Assembly: GCA_012295275.1 (NCBI GenBank)
Contig: CM022679.1
Location: forward strand, 11,369,669-11,433,668
Length of the DNA: 64,000 bases
From: Chrysomallon squamiferum
Taxonomy: Eukaryota; Mollusca; Gastropoda; Neomphalida; Peltospiridae
Reading direction: 5' to 3'
Part shown: piece by piece, positions 39,290 to 46,682 of the stretch
Layout: every line of letters begins with the position of its first letter
Position numbering within the stretch: the first letter of the stretch is position 1
Translations under genes and position numbers: made by a program
The notes under the pieces: model-generated
Told to the model about the DNA's origin: nothing
The model's input: only the letters and a program-made list of their open reading frames with translations
The model's database searches: none

Positions 39290-41798
39290 TAATATTATAA
39301 TTTATTATTATTTTTTGTTATTGTTGTTGTTGTTGTTGTTCGTTATGGAGTGGAGATGGTGTTTTCAAGCAAACGTACAATGAATCTCCACCATTGAGCG
39401 GTCAAAGTACAAATGTTTCATCATCTTTAATGCTCAAATTGTGTGTTTTTTAAAAAGCATATGCTGATCTGAAAAGAAGGTTGTACTAACAGCTATCCAG
39501 ATATTCATTTTATTATTATTTAAGTATTTTTTATCTGATTACTAAATGTTGTTACACTATGAAATATATATTGTTTTTGCTAATTTTATTTAATCAGGCA
39601 TGAGGATTGATATCACTGTTTTCAAAGTACTTTGGTTAGTTTTCCTAGTAGCACTGTTAGAAAAAAGTCCATCTAAATGTTTTGCAATACGCAGAATACC
39701 ATAACAATAAATGTCCCTTTATAAAAAATTTAAAAAAAAAGATGATTTATATTTACTAACTTTGATCACGTTTTCAAACTAATTTAGAGAAACAAATCTG
39801 CTTCTTATCATAGAATATATAACTAAGTGTATCACAAAAAGAAAACATCACAAAATCAAAACTGTTCGCTAATTTATGTATTTTTAAATATATTTTATTT
39901 AGTGTTTGTTACTGAAATAAAGATTCAGTATTCTACTGCATAGATGTTATATATATAATATCAAATGTAAAATGAAACAGTTTTCTTGTTTTTTCACTCA
40001 TGTGCTTTGTCTCTCTGAAATACGATATTTCACATGAAAAATTTTAGCCTAAAAGAAAGCTGGAATACAGTATTAAAATATTTAACGTCAGTCAAGTAAA
40101 GAGATTGTGTTCTTTCGTAAGGATAAGGGTAGTTCTTTCAAACAAATCTGTCAAGCAGGAAGAAATGTAACAAGAAGATAGTATATCAATTACAGTTTTC
40201 AGGGGTCAGAGCACAAGAGTTTGAAAAGAATTCTGCAAAAGATATAATTATATTACTTTTTTGTTTGAAAAAATATTTTTAATAGTAAAAATAGTAAAGC
40301 AAGTACTGCAACAGTAATCGCCATGTGCGTATTAAACTGACTTGCACAAGTTAGAAATATTAAGAAAGGTATCATCTTGAATGTCAAAACCTTTATCATT
40401 TAGTTTTTTGTGTACAGTCGATGAAAATTATTTTATGTAACCGCGAATCTGCTTGTTTCAAAATATTAACATGAACCAAAGTATATGCTTTGTTAAATTG
40501 TAATCAGTTCCAATAATTTCTATGTATGTAATGTTGTCACAATAAAAAAGGAATAATTTCAACCTACATGTGTACCAATGAGCTTGATATTATATTGTCA
40601 TTCTTTATCCTTAGCAAAGTTTGATCGCTAACATTAATTAAGGTATCATTTGGAAGAATATAAAATTTATTTAGGAATTTTTTATCTGTTCCTCGACTGA
40701 TTGAAACGCTGTTTCTCTGAAATTGTGTTCTATACTTTTTACTGTCATAGAAGAAAAGAATAAAAATATCAATCTTTAAAAACAAATTATTATATATATT
40801 GCATTTCTTGGAGATAACACTGAATAATATTGTTAAAAGAAATGATGTAACATTAAAGACAGCAATATCGCTATCTTGGTACTTATTATTATGCAATTAT
40901 TCACTTGAAGTTCACGGACACAAACGGAAAAAAAAACCTAGTCTGGTCATGTGGCGGAAACTGAGAGCATCACGGAGACCTACTGGTATCATTTTTCTTT
41001 AGAAACGCATTTTTATCTGCCTTTTCGTAGATTATACGATACATAAATGGTTAAAAAAATGCAATGGAAAGGTAAGCCACAACATCATAAAAACTGGCTG
41101 TGTAGCAAATCTACACGTTTCTCTTGATCTTGTAACTGTTTCCAGAGATAATCTTAATGATATAACCAAAATATTAAACTGTATTTTTAAAAACAAAAAC
41201 CTGCTAATTTGAATATTTCTAAATCACAACCATTATATCTCTAAACCGTGAAAATAACTCTCACTAGCAGACCATTTTTTGCCTCAATTGCTCTTTTCAT
41301 TCCAAAAGAAGGTAAACATTTTTCTAACATTACAGTAAATCGGTATTGCTAGAGAGCTGGAGAATGGTCCCCAATTTTCATTGTTCAAAAAGTCTTTCAC
41401 AGCAGTCCAAGAAACTTTGCTGACAGAAAGCTAAAAACAAATCTTTTAGAATTAATCATCTTTATTTCACTCATACAAATACCTAAATCTGTATTTCATT
41501 CATTATTAAGTGTGTATTTAATGTATTGTATTCAGATGTTTATATTTTAATTGCATACGTTTAATCATTTCTCTTTTGTAGTTCGATAAGGCAGTCAAAA
41601 TCATTTCCTTTTTAACTGTTAGTATAATACATTCAGCAATTACTAGTAGTCATTTCTATTAGTTTTAAGATATCATCATTTCAAAAAAATATTAATTATT
41701 TATTAGCATAAGTTTTTAAAAGTAAAAGAAAGAAAAAAAAACATACCGGACAGTAAGAACAAACCAAGAATAAAAAACCCATGTTCACTTCTCCCCAT
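304..41798 (-). CDS. Giant SVEP1-like transmembrane receptor (CTLD-LDLa-CUB-sushi-EGF-pentraxin-HYR-GCC2-TM)
   Basis: Multi-exon gene of about 57 coding exons, roughly 2,900 codons plus what is missing in a 200-N gap. The model was assembled from GT-AG junctions; nearly every junction keeps the reading frame when phases are combined. Domain order: signal peptide, C-type lectin, LDLa, CUB x3, sushi x3, EGF/pentraxin block A, EGF, EGF/pentraxin block B, HYR, module M1, GCC2/GCC3 x13, module M2, GCC2, EGF, transmembrane helix, NPxY tail. EGF, pentraxin, HYR, sushi and GCC2 modules together recall SVEP1/polydom, but SVEP1 is secreted and starts with a vWA domain, whereas this protein starts with a lectin domain and ends in a membrane anchor. 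A role in adhesion or recognition at the cell surface is inferred from domains only. Two GCC2 exons are out of frame here, so this copy may carry assembly errors or be a broken allele. Confidence 0.85.
883..991 (-). CDS. Receptor transmembrane exon
   Basis: The exon encodes D-L-S-S-N-S-Q-M-R-E-I followed by a glycine-rich hydrophobic stretch (L-G-G-A-I-G-S-G-V-A-L-L-T-V-L-L-I-I) and then C-V-V-R-K. About 20 apolar residues followed by basic residues is a typical type I single-pass anchor with the C-terminus in the cytoplasm. Length is 109 nt, phase 1 in and phase 2 out, matching both neighbouring exons. Confidence 0.8.
1369..1482 (-). CDS. Membrane-proximal EGF exon
   Basis: A single symmetric phase 1-1 exon of 114 nt encoding an EGF-like domain with six cysteines (core N-Y-C-Q-N-G-G-T-C-I-E-E and C-L-C-S-S-S-Y-Y-G-A-Q-C). 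It joins the transmembrane exon in frame. Confidence 0.75.
2224..2370 (-). CDS. GCC2/GCC3 (ephrin-receptor-like) repeat 14
   Basis: A symmetric phase 1-1 exon of 147 nt with the pattern E-C-P-P-G-T, C-E-L-C-E-K-G-K-Y-Q and C-L-K-C-P. It belongs to the same family as the thirteen-exon array at 5279-13878 but is separated from it by module M2. Confidence 0.75.
2695..4264 (-). CDS. Module M2 (three exons) with polybasic furin-type site
   Basis: Exons 4003-4264, 3077-3170 and 2695-2785, with phases 1-2, 2-0 and 0-1. They encode a module of about 150 residues that I cannot assign to a named family. Around residue 65 of the module is C-N-S-G-R-R-R-R-E-T-N, which fits the proprotein-convertase consensus R-X-K/R-R. 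The exon count, order and phases match those of module M1 (14032-15967), and both modules share a run of hydrophobic and amphipathic segments and end in a cysteine that leads into a GCC2 repeat. A cleavage or assembly role near the membrane is inferred. Confidence 0.65.
5279..13878 (-). CDS. Array of thirteen GCC2/GCC3 (ephrin-receptor-like) exons
   Basis: Thirteen single-exon cysteine repeats in transcription order: 13717-13878, 12806-12964, 12349-12510, 11839-12000, 11505-11682, 10939-11094, 9880-10029, 9277-9441, 8756-8914, 8093-8250, 7116-7283, 6235-6399 and 5279-5446. Each follows the pattern C-x-x-G-x(9-12)-C-x-x-C-x-x-G-x-Y-x(8-11)-C-x-x-C-P-x(2)-x-T-T-x(8-12)-C. All junctions are phase 1, so each intact exon is symmetric (150-168 nt, divisible by 3). 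The same repeat type is known from SVEP1 and SCUBE proteins and is often annotated as ephrin-receptor-like. Copies 5 and 10 break the frame and are listed separately. Confidence 0.85.
8049..8088. repeat. (AC)n microsatellite at a splice donor
   Basis: About 20 AC units. On the transcribed minus strand this is (TG)n starting within a few bases of the 5' splice site of GCC2 exon 10. A compound (CATA)/(TATG)/(TG)/(TA)/(AC) tract follows at 7838-7940. Confidence 0.9.
8093..8250 (-). pseudogene. GCC2 repeat 10: exon out of frame
   Basis: Length is 158 nt (remainder 2), whereas intact copies are divisible by 3. The first part reads normally (V-V-C-N-A-G-S-Y ... C-I-L-C-S-G-D), then a T4 run shifts the frame. 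The expected continuation T-T-E-N-E-G-S-V-N-E-T-Q-C is present in the next frame. One base lost, or two gained, in the T run explains it. The intron begins GTAAG and runs at once into a (TG)20 microsatellite (8049-8088), which may disturb both sequencing and splicing. Confidence 0.65.
9005..9038. repeat. (TA)n microsatellite
   Basis: About 17 TA units in the intron upstream of GCC2 exon 9. Confidence 0.9.
11505..11682 (-). pseudogene. GCC2 repeat 5: exon out of frame
   Basis: Length is 178 nt (remainder 1). The frame reads C-K-S-G-F ... G-F-Y-H-N-D-S-L and then meets TGA; the remainder E-T-R-F-E-K-C-T-A-C-P continues one frame over. At the break the sequence is nearly duplicated (two CTTTGA words 12 nt apart), and the repeat is about three residues too long there. 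A 10-nt insertion therefore explains both the shift and the extra residues. Skipping the exon would not help: the exon before ends in a phase-1 T and the exon after begins GA, which gives TGA. Confidence 0.65.
14032..15967 (-). CDS. Module M1 (three exons)
   Basis: Exons 15745-15967, 15091-15175 and 14032-14128, with phases 1-2, 2-0 and 0-1, exactly as in M2. They encode about 135 residues (starting D-T-Q-I-Q-K-F-T-V-S, ending Y-V-I-V-G-K-Y-C) with no family I recognise. M1 lacks the RRRR site of M2. It sits directly before the GCC2 array, as M2 sits before repeat 14, so a module-plus-repeat unit seems to have been duplicated. Confidence 0.65.
16829..17017 (-). CDS. Cysteine-containing linker exon after HYR
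   Basis: A symmetric phase 1-1 exon of 189 nt, starting K-Q-N-C-S-A-A-D and ending M-A-V-E-P-P-C-G. It has five cysteines and a C-G-V-L-G-T-Y segment that loosely resembles the hydrophobic linker between HYR and GCC2 regions in SVEP1-like proteins. That resemblance is from general recall and is weak. Confidence 0.6.
17345..17922 (-). CDS. HYR domain (two exons)
   Basis: Exons 17788-17922 and 17345-17440. The protein reads from D-R-V-K-P-S-A-D-S-C-P through P-Q-I-S-F-D-K-G to A-A-F-D-Q-E-G-N-I-G-D-C-R-F-K-V-Y-V. The paired cysteines and the A-x-D-x-x-G-N-x-x-x-C-x-F-x-V ending are typical of HYR (hyalin repeat) domains. Frame is kept on both sides. Confidence 0.7.
18276..23396 (-). CDS. Block B: EGF repeats plus pentraxin/LamG-like domain (eight exons)
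   Basis: Exons in transcription order: 23272-23396, 22740-22933, 22334-22461, 21854-21967, 21469-21612, 20596-20761, 18952-19146 and 18276-18535. The first five encode EGF-like repeats, including a calcium-binding type start D-A-I-D-E-C followed by C-R-H-G-G-N-C. The last three encode a laminin-G/pentraxin-like fold with the hallmark W-N-H-I-A-V-T-W-Q-S-D-G-K-Y and a C-terminal F-M-G-Y-I-S-Q-L-T-V-W-R-D strand. The block ends in a cysteine-bearing tail before the HYR domain. The first seven exons have exactly the same lengths as block A (125, 194, 128, 114, 144, 166, 195 nt). Confidence 0.8.
18350..23520. repeat. Intragenic tandem duplication, copy B
   Basis: Partner of 24747-30230. Long stretches of intron are nearly the same in both copies (for example around 20600-20770 versus 27240-27410). 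Similarity ends near 23520, just before a (TAA)n run. The true inner boundary lies in the gap region of copy A. Confidence 0.85.
24464..24546 (-). CDS. EGF exon between blocks A and B (truncated by gap)
   Basis: Coding sequence emerges from the N gap reading C-A-A-K-P-C-A-H-G-K-C-E-D-L and C-N-C-D-E-G-W-E-G, an EGF-like domain. The donor leaves one base, which joins block B in frame. The 5' part of the exon lies in the gap. Confidence 0.7.
24547..24746. other. Assembly gap (200 N)
   Basis: Exactly 200 N, so probably a placeholder length. It removes the end of the last block A exon, an intron and the start of the next EGF exon. The gap sits inside the duplicated region, where collapse of the two copies is likely. 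Confidence 0.95.
24747..30099 (-). CDS. Block A: EGF repeats plus pentraxin/LamG-like domain (eight exons)
   Basis: Exons in transcription order: 29975-30099, 29439-29632, 29001-29128, 28519-28632, 28145-28288, 27236-27401, 25549-25743 and 24747-24932 (the last runs into the gap). The same domains as block B occur in the same order. Differences from block B are mostly single residues. In the first exon two cysteines are replaced (P-N-S-D-R-N and Q-Y-Q where block B has P-N-C-D-R-N and L-C-Q), so that EGF unit is degenerate. Introns also align with block B, including a (TG)n at 25852-25880. Confidence 0.8.
24747..30230. repeat. Intragenic tandem duplication, copy A
   Basis: About 5.5 kb that aligns, introns included, with 18350-23520. 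The offset between matching sites grows from about 6,397 near one end to about 6,703 near the other, showing a few hundred bases of net indels. Similarity ends near 30230 and is cut by the gap at 24746. Confidence 0.85.
30698..32087 (-). CDS. Three sushi (CCP) domains
   Basis: Exons 31896-32087, 31434-31617 and 30698-30867. Each encodes one CCP module: G-C-E-D-I-P ... C-L-K-G-G-K-W-N ... P-S-C; C-G-V-P ... C-L-N-N-G-T-W-S ... P-Q-C; C-G-N-A-P ... C-R-S-D-G-N-W-S ... P-P-E-C. The closing cysteine of the third is made at the splice junction with block A. The start of the third exon is uncertain between 30867 and 30874; 30867 keeps phase. Confidence 0.8.
32675..33264 (-). CDS. CUB domain 3 (two exons)
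   Basis: Exons 33086-33264 and 32675-32846. The domain starts C-D-I-Q-I-Q-Q-H-S-G-E-I-Y-S-P-G-Y and continues Y-P-S-S-I-G-C-S-W-T-V-K-A, the classic CUB opening, and ends D-G-C-F-K-I-E-F-S. Phases fit CUB2 before it and the first sushi after it. Confidence 0.8.
33606..34448 (-). CDS. CUB domain 2 (two exons), cysteine-free
   Basis: Exons 34297-34448 and 33606-33786. The sequence follows CUB spacing (F-Y-P-K-T-P-P-Y, W-L-I-T-T, L-S-I-Y-D-G-D-Y, A-I-Y-I-S-T-G-N-K-M-T-I-N-I) but has none of the usual disulphide cysteines. A GTATGA donor at 33605 gives the right phase. Confidence 0.65.
35043..35697 (-). CDS. CUB domain 1 (two exons)
   Basis: Exons 35576-35697 and 35043-35247. The sequence runs from R-C-S-Y-Y-K-L-G-A-S-G-T-I through Y-K-A-N-A-D-C-F-W-T-I-E-S-P to I-E-V-W-G-G-S and a closing G-F-V-V-E-W. 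The opening cysteine pair is present and the second pair is missing. Confidence 0.75.
35884..35979 (-). CDS. LDL-receptor class A repeat
   Basis: A symmetric exon of 96 nt encoding D-C-G-Y-G-K-C-I-N-T-K-W-F-C-D-G and N-D-C-S-N-N-F-D-E-M-N-C. The W-x-C-D-G and acidic D-E region match the calcium cage of LDLa repeats. The usual first cysteine is supplied by the end of the preceding exon (P-A-C-I-N). Confidence 0.75.
36578..39031 (-). CDS. C-type lectin domain (four exons)
   Basis: Exons 38972-39031, 38363-38444, 38113-38222 and 36578-36733. They read G-C-P-Q-D-W-K-S-Y-G-T-N-C-Y, then A-E-K-T-C, F-W-N-G-L, E-G-I-W-D-N-N-Q-P-P and L-W-K-V-S-N-C ... F-V-C-K-K, the standard long-form CTLD with six cysteine positions. 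At the usual sugar-contact site there is Q-P-P rather than EPN or QPD, so canonical calcium-dependent mannose or galactose binding is doubtful. The first exon starts 39031 because the upstream AG at 39032-39033 fits the phase of the signal exon. Confidence 0.8.
38902..38946. repeat. (ATT)n microsatellite
   Basis: Fifteen ATT units in the intron just after the first lectin exon. Similar runs lie at 39258-39290. Confidence 0.9.
39032..41746 (-). other. Receptor intron 1
   Basis: About 2.7 kb between the signal-peptide exon and the lectin exons, AT-rich with (ATT)n and (GTT)n runs at 39200-39345. Apart from the exon-like frames noted at 40568-40741 and about 41325-41440, I see no gene. Confidence 0.6.
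40568..40741 (-). other. Unassigned exon-like open frame in receptor intron 1
   Basis: 174 nt, flanked by a pyrimidine-rich acceptor and a GTAGGT donor, open in one frame (K-K-Y-R-T-Q-F-Q-R-N-S-V-S ... Y-I-L-P-N-D-T). It is a phase 2-2 exon, which does not fit between the phase-1 signal and CTLD exons. It could belong to an alternative transcript or be chance. A second open stretch lies nearby at about 41325-41440 on the same strand. Confidence 0.25.
41747..41798 (-). CDS. Signal-peptide exon and start codon of the receptor
   Basis: The ATG at 41796-41798 opens M-G-R-S-E-H-G-F-F-I-L-G-L-F-L-L-S, a short secretion signal, and a GTATGT donor follows. One leftover base joins the lectin exon at 39031 in frame. 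An ATG slightly upstream is in a different frame and stops quickly. Confidence 0.7.
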
Positions 41799-42734
41799 TC
41801 TGAATTTCCATCGGTCCACGCCAGCGGTAACTGTTATCCACACCCAAGACCGTGATCACGTGCTTAAAAAATCTGTACAGGGAAACTTCAGAAACACTTT
41901 AAGAAAAATAATGTTAACTTGTAAGTTACAATTATATATTACATTTTAATGCGCTTTGTGTATTTTATTTTATTTCTTCTTCTTTTATTATTTTTATTTA
42001 TTATTTTAGTAAAAAAATAAAAAATAAAAGATTTTAATTATTTTGTATTTATTTTATTTTGAATATGTATATAATCACAACGGCCAAGTTTGCTGAAGCT
42101 TGAAATAAGGATCATATTTCTCAAGCTTGGCTAAAAAGGTGACTTGGGTATTCTGAGTAAACAGCAGTGATGAAGTGACCCAATAACAACAATGACAAAA
42201 CGCAACAACCTGATAGCTCTAACCAGCAGTATGTTCGCGTTACTGTATGCTTCAGCAAACAGAAAGTAGAAAATATTTTGGGGGATATAATTTTTTTTTA
42301 TTATATGTCTTTTGTGGTTAACGTTAATAATACGCATGTGGTACTCTAAAATAGGTTAAACTATTGTGTCGTTTGAACTGGAGAAACTGTTGTTGGTTAG
42401 TTTGTTTTACATCAGATAAGGGCAATTTCTTTATCGTCTTTGGTTCAAATATTCACACATATATATGTTTAGTATCTTACATAGAAAGATTTAGTATTTG
42501 AGAACATTTATAACATATTAATCTGAAAATATCCTAAAACTATAATGAAAGTTACTTTTATTATTAAATAACTTTTAATATAGTTTTAATTTATTATAGC
42601 AGATGGCTATTCTTACGAGGAATAGTAGTAAACCTGTCAACAGTTCCATTAATATATATTTGACTTCAAGTAGTTGACAAATAATGGCATATAAAATTCA
42701 AAACCACATAGTTCGAGGTTATTCTTATTTAAAT
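41799..42734. promoter_or_regulatory. Head-to-head intergenic region
   Basis: About 0.9 kb separating the start codons of the receptor (minus) and the first pseudoprotease (plus), so both promoters must lie here or in upstream noncoding exons. No clear TATA box or known element was identified. It contains the inverted repeat at 42088-42260. Confidence 0.45.
42088..42260. repeat. 12-bp perfect inverted repeats, possible small foldback element
   Basis: GTTTGCTGAAGC at 42088-42099 is repeated in inverse orientation at 42249-42260. The enclosed 149 nt are less AT-rich than their surroundings. This could be a MITE remnant; no target-site duplication was recognised. Confidence 0.35.
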
Positions 42735-45465
42735 ATGTTTCAAACTGTACTTCTTCTGGTGCTGGCTGGTAAGCTCAGAATTTTTTGTTTGTTTGCAAAT
42801 CTGTATTATATATGCTCGTGAATATTTTTGTATACGTGTATGCGTGTGTCTTTATCTATGTATTTGTTACGTTTAAGTTTTTCTAGCCGGATTAGCTATA
42901 GGATTTAGCATCGATTTATCTGAAGAGACTTTTCATATAAGACTTGGAATATTTGGTCATGAGTGTCAGGATGAATTTATAAATAATTTATTTCATATAT
43001 TAAATTGGGAAAATCTGCGATGAGTGTTGGGATAAACATTTTAAATAACTGTTTTCAATAAATTATTAATGTATCGTAATGTTATAAGTAAGGTTATGGC
43101 TAGGGTTATTTCTTGGGCTAAGGTTAGTGTTAGGGAAGGTGTTCTTTTTTTAAGTTATGACAGTCTGTCTAAAAGGTATATAGTTTAAAAAGCATACAAT
43201 ATATTTAGTATTACATATAGGGCTTCTGTTAACAATATTAGTAACAGCATTAATATATGGTTTAAAATATTATATAGGTTCAGTATGGGCAGATCCAACA
43301 TCTTATATAGTTGGTGGTTCTGATGCAGACATTGCTGACTATCCGTACACCTGTTCACTGAGATACTCAGGCGTACATTCATGTGGGTGTGTCATTATTT
43401 CACCTACAAAGATATTAACGTCAGCACAATGCGTGGATGGGCGGGAGTAAGAACATTTGTTATTTAATTCCATTATTTATATAATGTAATTAAAAATAAA
43501 GGAAAATAAATTTTATTCTGTAAAAAGAAATAAAACCTATATGATAAGTAAAGACAAATTCTTTATAAAAAAAAAAAATATTAATCAAATCTGAAATTAA
43601 AGAACAAGTTTAAAAATTTAAATAGGTAGTTTCTTCTTAAGGCTGACAAAGTTGATATAAATATCTAAAATAATAAATTTTATTTTACAGAATTCATTTA
43701 TTTTCTGTAGTGGCTGGCAAATCAGATAGAACCGAAGGTGTTCCTGTATCTCTTACAGATGTACATATGGTAAGTAACATTATGAACATCAATAACTCCA
43801 AAACAAAAATTAAGACAGGCATATAAACAGTTAGCTATACAAATAGGCTGACATAGAGAGAGACAGATAGACAAACTGACAGATAGACAAAAAGACAGAC
43901 AGACAGACAGATAGGTATGTTCGTACATACGTCGCCGCAGAGAGATAGATGGATATATTAAAAACGTTTAAATAAACCTCAACCTATTTTAATGTTACAA
44001 CAGCTGAATGAACAGAAAAAAAATACCATTACCGCATAACGATGATATCGTTATCATCTGGCCTTATTTATGCAATTCTTGAATGAATTAATGAATGTCT
44101 GTTTAAACATTCCATAACAGATTTGCACGATTGAAACATGAGGTTTTAAATAAGTAATACTAAGGAATGTGGCGAAGAATTTTAATCAAGTATAGAATTT
44201 TAATCAGTTCTGAAAATGATATTTAACAGTTTCAAAATATGCTGTGCAAAAGATCATTAGTATATACTGGAATATGGAACCATTTATCTCTTTCACATTC
44301 AATAAAATCAGTAATCTTACTTTCGTTATTTCAGCACGAAGAATTCAATACAGGTTCGTACACCTTATATAATGACCTGGCCATTGGTTTTCTAGAGACA
44401 CCGCTGGATTTAAATGATCCTGGCATAGAAGCTGGGATAATTCCAAGAGCGGGAGAAAGTTTTGAGGGAAGCCTCTGTCACGTAACAGGATGGGGCCGTC
44501 TAAATGGTAAATTAGATCAGACAAGTTTTAAATTGTCAGTAGTCTAAACTGTCTTCCTCAGGTGGGTCGTAAGAGAATGAAGTCGTCTAAAAGCTCTGCA
44601 CTAAGCAGCTAGCTAGGTGATTTGACAATAAGTTTGAATAAAGGAACATTGTTAGATCATTTCTCTAGCATAATTTGTTTGGCAATCATATCTTTGAAAT
44701 ATCATAGCAAGCTGAGACGTTCACTAATATACAAGGATGTTAAAAAACCATGGGAAAACAACCCACACTCTTGGGTTACATACCAGTTGTTCTGTTTGTT
44801 TCTTTTTTGTTTTTTTGTTTTTGTTGTTGTTGTTTTTTGAAAGAGTAGAGAATTTATTTATTGTTTGTACATTTAAAATTCTGTATCAGTAAAAAAATAA
44901 AATGATATTGAAAAAGGGGGTAGTAATTAATTCCAATACAAAAATCAAATTAATTAATTAATTTAGACGATTTTTCTAAACATATTAAATACTATCTCAG
45001 CATAAGGCTGTTTCATACAAAGCTTTTGTAGTTTGTCTCCAAATATTATTCATTAACTAGATATGGTCATAAGCGTCAAACTGAAGTGACATTACATATA
45101 ATTTTATGGATCACTGAGAAAAGAAAATATCAGGTTAGCCGCTTTTTTTCTTTCTTTCTTTCTTTTTTTTTTTTTTTTCGTGTCTTTTTTATTTATTTTT
45201 TACTAGGATTCCTTTCAAATGATGAATACAATGTTAGTAATACTAGGAAGCTCATATGATTATCCATGCATTAAAATGTTTTGTTTTAAACAGTTTTAAC
45301 AATACTGGGATACAAGGTGTAACTTGAACACAACCCGTTTTCTGCAGGATATATATATAGAGAGAGCTTATGATGTTATTAACAAAGTCAGCTGATGTAT
45401 ATATATTTTTTCTAGTTATAATTCTATATTCTAATAGTAAAATTATTATTGTTTAATTATCGTTA

Positions 45466-45532
<67 letters not shown>

Positions 45533-46682
45533 AGTGGAACCTCGGGTTACGAACGCCTCGAATCTCGAACAAATCGGATTACGAACCGTGATCTTGGGCA
45601 ATTTTTGTCTCGGTTTACGAATAATGTCCTGAGTTACGAACTACAGCCACGACAAGATTTCGATTTTGACATCAACATTTAGCAAAGAGATCTGCAACCA
45701 ATTAAGCTCGTAACCCGAGGTTCGACTCTATTAGTATTAGTATTATTTTAATATTAATAATTATGCTGACCTTAATTATGAATTACAGAATAATACTGGT
45801 AAACGTTAAACAATTTCAAAATGAGCTGAAAGTTCACCGATACACAATTATTAGCTTATTTGTAATGGTTTTTAGGATCTTTGCCAGAGTTGCCTAACTT
45901 ACTGCAAGTGACCAACACGACTGTGATAGATTCTGCAAGCTGCCAGGCTGACGTAGGTCTAGGTCACATTGGTGAAGGTCACATTTGTACAAAGCAGATC
46001 AGTTCCTCGATCTGCGTGGTGAGTTAACAGAAACAAAAAATAGGATATTTATTCACATTCGAAAACATTAAGAGAAAAAGACTGTACTTGCCATTGAAAG
46101 AAGTATTTTACTAACACTAGTATTAGTGTAGTAGACGTGTAGGAAAGTAATAATAGCATCAGCAGCAACTGTAGCAGTAATGATAGTAAGATTTGTAGTG
46201 AAATTTAGAGTAGTAGCAGAAGCAACACCAGATATAATATGAAATAATATAAGTATTGGTGTAGCGGTTTTCTTACGTGTATTAAAAATACCAATAACAG
46301 TACTAGTAGTTGTTGTAATGCTATGAAAAGAGAAATTAAGAAGGAAAAAACGAGTTTTAGGAAAACAGAATTTAACCTCCAATTCTGACTCACAATATTT
46401 CATTCTAATAAATATAAAATTTAAATATCAAGAGCACAAATAATACGTTATTTTCTTTACCATGTTTATTATAATTACTACTATTATTAGTATTATTATT
46501 ATTTATAGAATGTATTTTATTAGTTATTGTTTATTTAGGGCGATTTGGGAAGCCCTTTGATGTGTGATGGGAAGATAGCTGGTATAGCCTCCTGGCACAT
46601 CATTATAAATGACGTGTGCAGCACTGATCATCCAAACGTGTTCGTCAAATTAAGTCATTATCTGAATTGGATTGAAAACTGA
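42735..46682 (+). CDS. Trypsin-fold serine protease homologue 1 (catalytically dead)
   Basis: Six exons: 42735-42768, 43278-43446, 43691-43769, 44335-44506, 45876-46018 and 46539-46682, giving 246 residues. Signal peptide M-F-Q-T-V-L-L-L-V-L-A; mature-like start I-V-G-G at residue 22. The fold is chymotrypsin type: the His57 region reads L-T-S-A-Q-C (Gln62 instead of His), Asp102 is kept in Y-N-D-L-A-I-G (Asp108), and the GDSGGP motif reads G-D-L-G-S-P (Leu202 instead of Ser). Without His and Ser it cannot act as a protease, so a binding or cofactor role is likely, as known for other serine protease homologues. The I-V-G-G start follows T-S-Y, not Arg or Lys. An upstream in-frame ATG at 42684 is possible, but 42735 gives the better signal peptide. 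AATAAA signals lie at 46708-46718. Confidence 0.85.
45467..45531. repeat. (ATT)n microsatellite
   Basis: About 21 units ending exactly where the Tigger-like MITE begins. Confidence 0.9.
45532..45728. mobile_element. Tigger/pogo-like MITE
   Basis: A 197-bp element starting CAGTGGAACCTCGGGTTACG and ending in the inverse of GAGTCGAACCTCGGGTTACG, flanked by TA on both sides as expected for Tc1/mariner-type insertion. It has no transposase frame. It lies in intron 4 of protease homologue 1, directly after an (ATT)n tract (45467-45531). Confidence 0.75.

Noticed and set aside
41325-41440. Exon between signal peptide and lectin domain
   Set aside because: The usable borders give a TAG when joined to the lectin exon; kept only as a possible alternative exon.
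43085-43140. Telomere-like GGTTAGGG-type words
   Set aside because: Only a few degenerate units in an intron; common as short interstitial repeats and not a telomere.
46068-46403. Minus-strand open frame within protease homologue 1
   Set aside because: It lies in an intron, is rich in Thr/Ile from simple sequence, and has no domain or signals.
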